Below are positions 63,460-64,000 of a DNA stretch of 64,000 bases, one piece after another. A program made the position numbers and the translations under genes. Under the pieces are notes generated by a model. That model made no database searches. It saw only the letters and a program-made list of their open reading frames with translations, and was not told the origin of the DNA. Every line of letters starts with the position of its first letter. Position 1 is the stretch's first letter. The DNA comes from Hemileia vastatrix (Eukaryota > Basidiomycota > Pucciniomycetes > Pucciniales > Zaghouaniaceae): NCBI GenBank assembly GCA_030280995.1, contig JASXTE010000012.1, forward strand, positions 9,275,001 through 9,339,000. The letters are read 5' to 3'.

Positions 63460-64000
63460 TTATTCAATTATTTCTGGAATTGGGTGCTGATAGCTTTAGG
63501 AGGTTAAAACTTTAGGTGGTGATGATGCGAAAGAAAGCATAATGGTTAATTAGGTAAAATTTGTGGCGCTTTAACATGGTCTAAAGTTAAAATTATTATT
63601 GGAAGCCTGGCAAAAGTATTTTATGGGTTTGCTGTATAGCAAAGTTTGAAAATTGTGATGAAGGAATCAGAAGTTAGGATGGTAGTTGGATTTTAGGGAA
63701 TGATTTTTTTTAGTGCCTCATAGTTAGGCCCTTTTTTTTTGGTGTGAAGCTTGAAGGACCTTATGGCGAGATTGGAATCATAGAATTCGGCTCAGTGGGG
63801 GGCCCTATGAGGTTGGAATCAGGAGTATTCGGCTCATAGGAAGATCCACTCTCTCAATGCTGTGACAAGAAGGAAGACTGGTATATGGGAGTCTGAAGGG
63901 ATTCAAACCTTGCTCTCAGTAGTGGAATCATCACAAGATTTATATTATTTTATTTTATGTTATATCAAGCCAGAGAAGAAAGAAAACATCATTTATGTTG
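63460..64000 (+). other. Terminal 3' segment of the type-2 element
   Basis: It is non-coding. GTGAAGCTTGAAGGACCTTATGG (63746 onward) and the following 90 bp match 40312-40410 of the older copy, so this is internal sequence close to the 3' LTR. The LTR itself would lie right of the window. No gene seen. Confidence 0.65.

Larger units (their letters stand above)
53764..64000 (+). mobile_element. Type-2 Ty3/gypsy element, nearly intact, 3' LTR beyond window
   Basis: The order is 5' LTR, primer-binding site, gag, hairpin, pol, 3' hairpins, conserved 3' module, AT-rich filler, antisense spliced gene, hairpin array and terminal segment. Only one nonsense codon (TGA, 59468) breaks pol. It is much longer than gag plus pol because more than 3.5 kb of 3' sequence follows pol. 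The type-2 relatives at 16-20 and 32.7-40.4 kb are older copies of the same family. Confidence 0.93.

Overview
This window looks like nuclear DNA of a basidiomycete, most likely a rust fungus (Pucciniales). The reasons are strong AT-richness, almost no single-copy coding sequence, introns of 59-75 nt with GT..AG ends and CTRAY-type branch points, Ty3/gypsy Pol proteins of basidiomycete type, a HARBI1-like transposase, and a TET/JBP-type dioxygenase relic. The species cannot be fixed from the sequence. Nothing here is bacterial, and no housekeeping gene was recognised. It is a block of nested transposable elements.

Layout, left to right. 1-4847: decayed type-1 Ty3/gypsy chromovirus (copy A, +), cut by the window edge, with a 3' LTR from about 4972. 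5842-6110: dispersed repeat. 7084-7344: CACTA-like MITE. 8070-8859: decayed intron-containing gene (+). 9300-16027: strongly decayed Ty3/gypsy on the minus strand (type 3, with zinc-knuckle and protease relics). 16028-17115 and 17233-18341: two type-2 LTRs, one element having inserted into the leader of the other. 18479-19912: type-2 gag (copy C). 19913-32751: a 12.8-kb PIF/Harbinger element sits inside copy C. 32752-36900: the rest of copy C (pol). 36893-40416: type-2 3' regions in two partial copies. 40417-49582: a complete, apparently intact type-1 chromovirus (-) with two LTRs and one 2055-codon gag-pol frame. 49583-53763: AT-rich DNA with MITE ends and a copia relic. 53764-64000: nearly intact type-2 element (+), running off the right edge.

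The Harbinger element carries its transposase (left, +) and the usual second Harbinger protein, a MYB/SANT-like protein (right, -). Between them lies a TET/JBP-type 2-oxoglutarate dioxygenase pseudogene. A 5'-truncated type-1 chromovirus (copy B) is nested within it, and copy B is itself split by a 261-bp MITE. The order of insertion is therefore: type-2 copy C, then Harbinger, then chromovirus B, then MITE.

The most unusual signal is a short repeated hairpin module in the type-2 elements and their type-3 relative. It is a 4-bp stem, a 6-nt loop, the matching stem, one base, then TAAACTGG. The stem sequence changes between copies while pairing is kept (CCTC/GAGG, GGTC/GACC, AGTC/GACT, TGTC/GACA). 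The module lies just after the gag stop, repeatedly within pol (always in the same frame, encoding an L-x-x-E-x-K-L peptide), at the pol end, and in 3' arrays. Other points of note are a 5' gag region of the chromovirus that is conserved in two overlapping frames, an antisense spliced gene in the type-2 3' region, an apparent lack of protease in type-2, and MITE palindromes that keep symmetry through paired changes.
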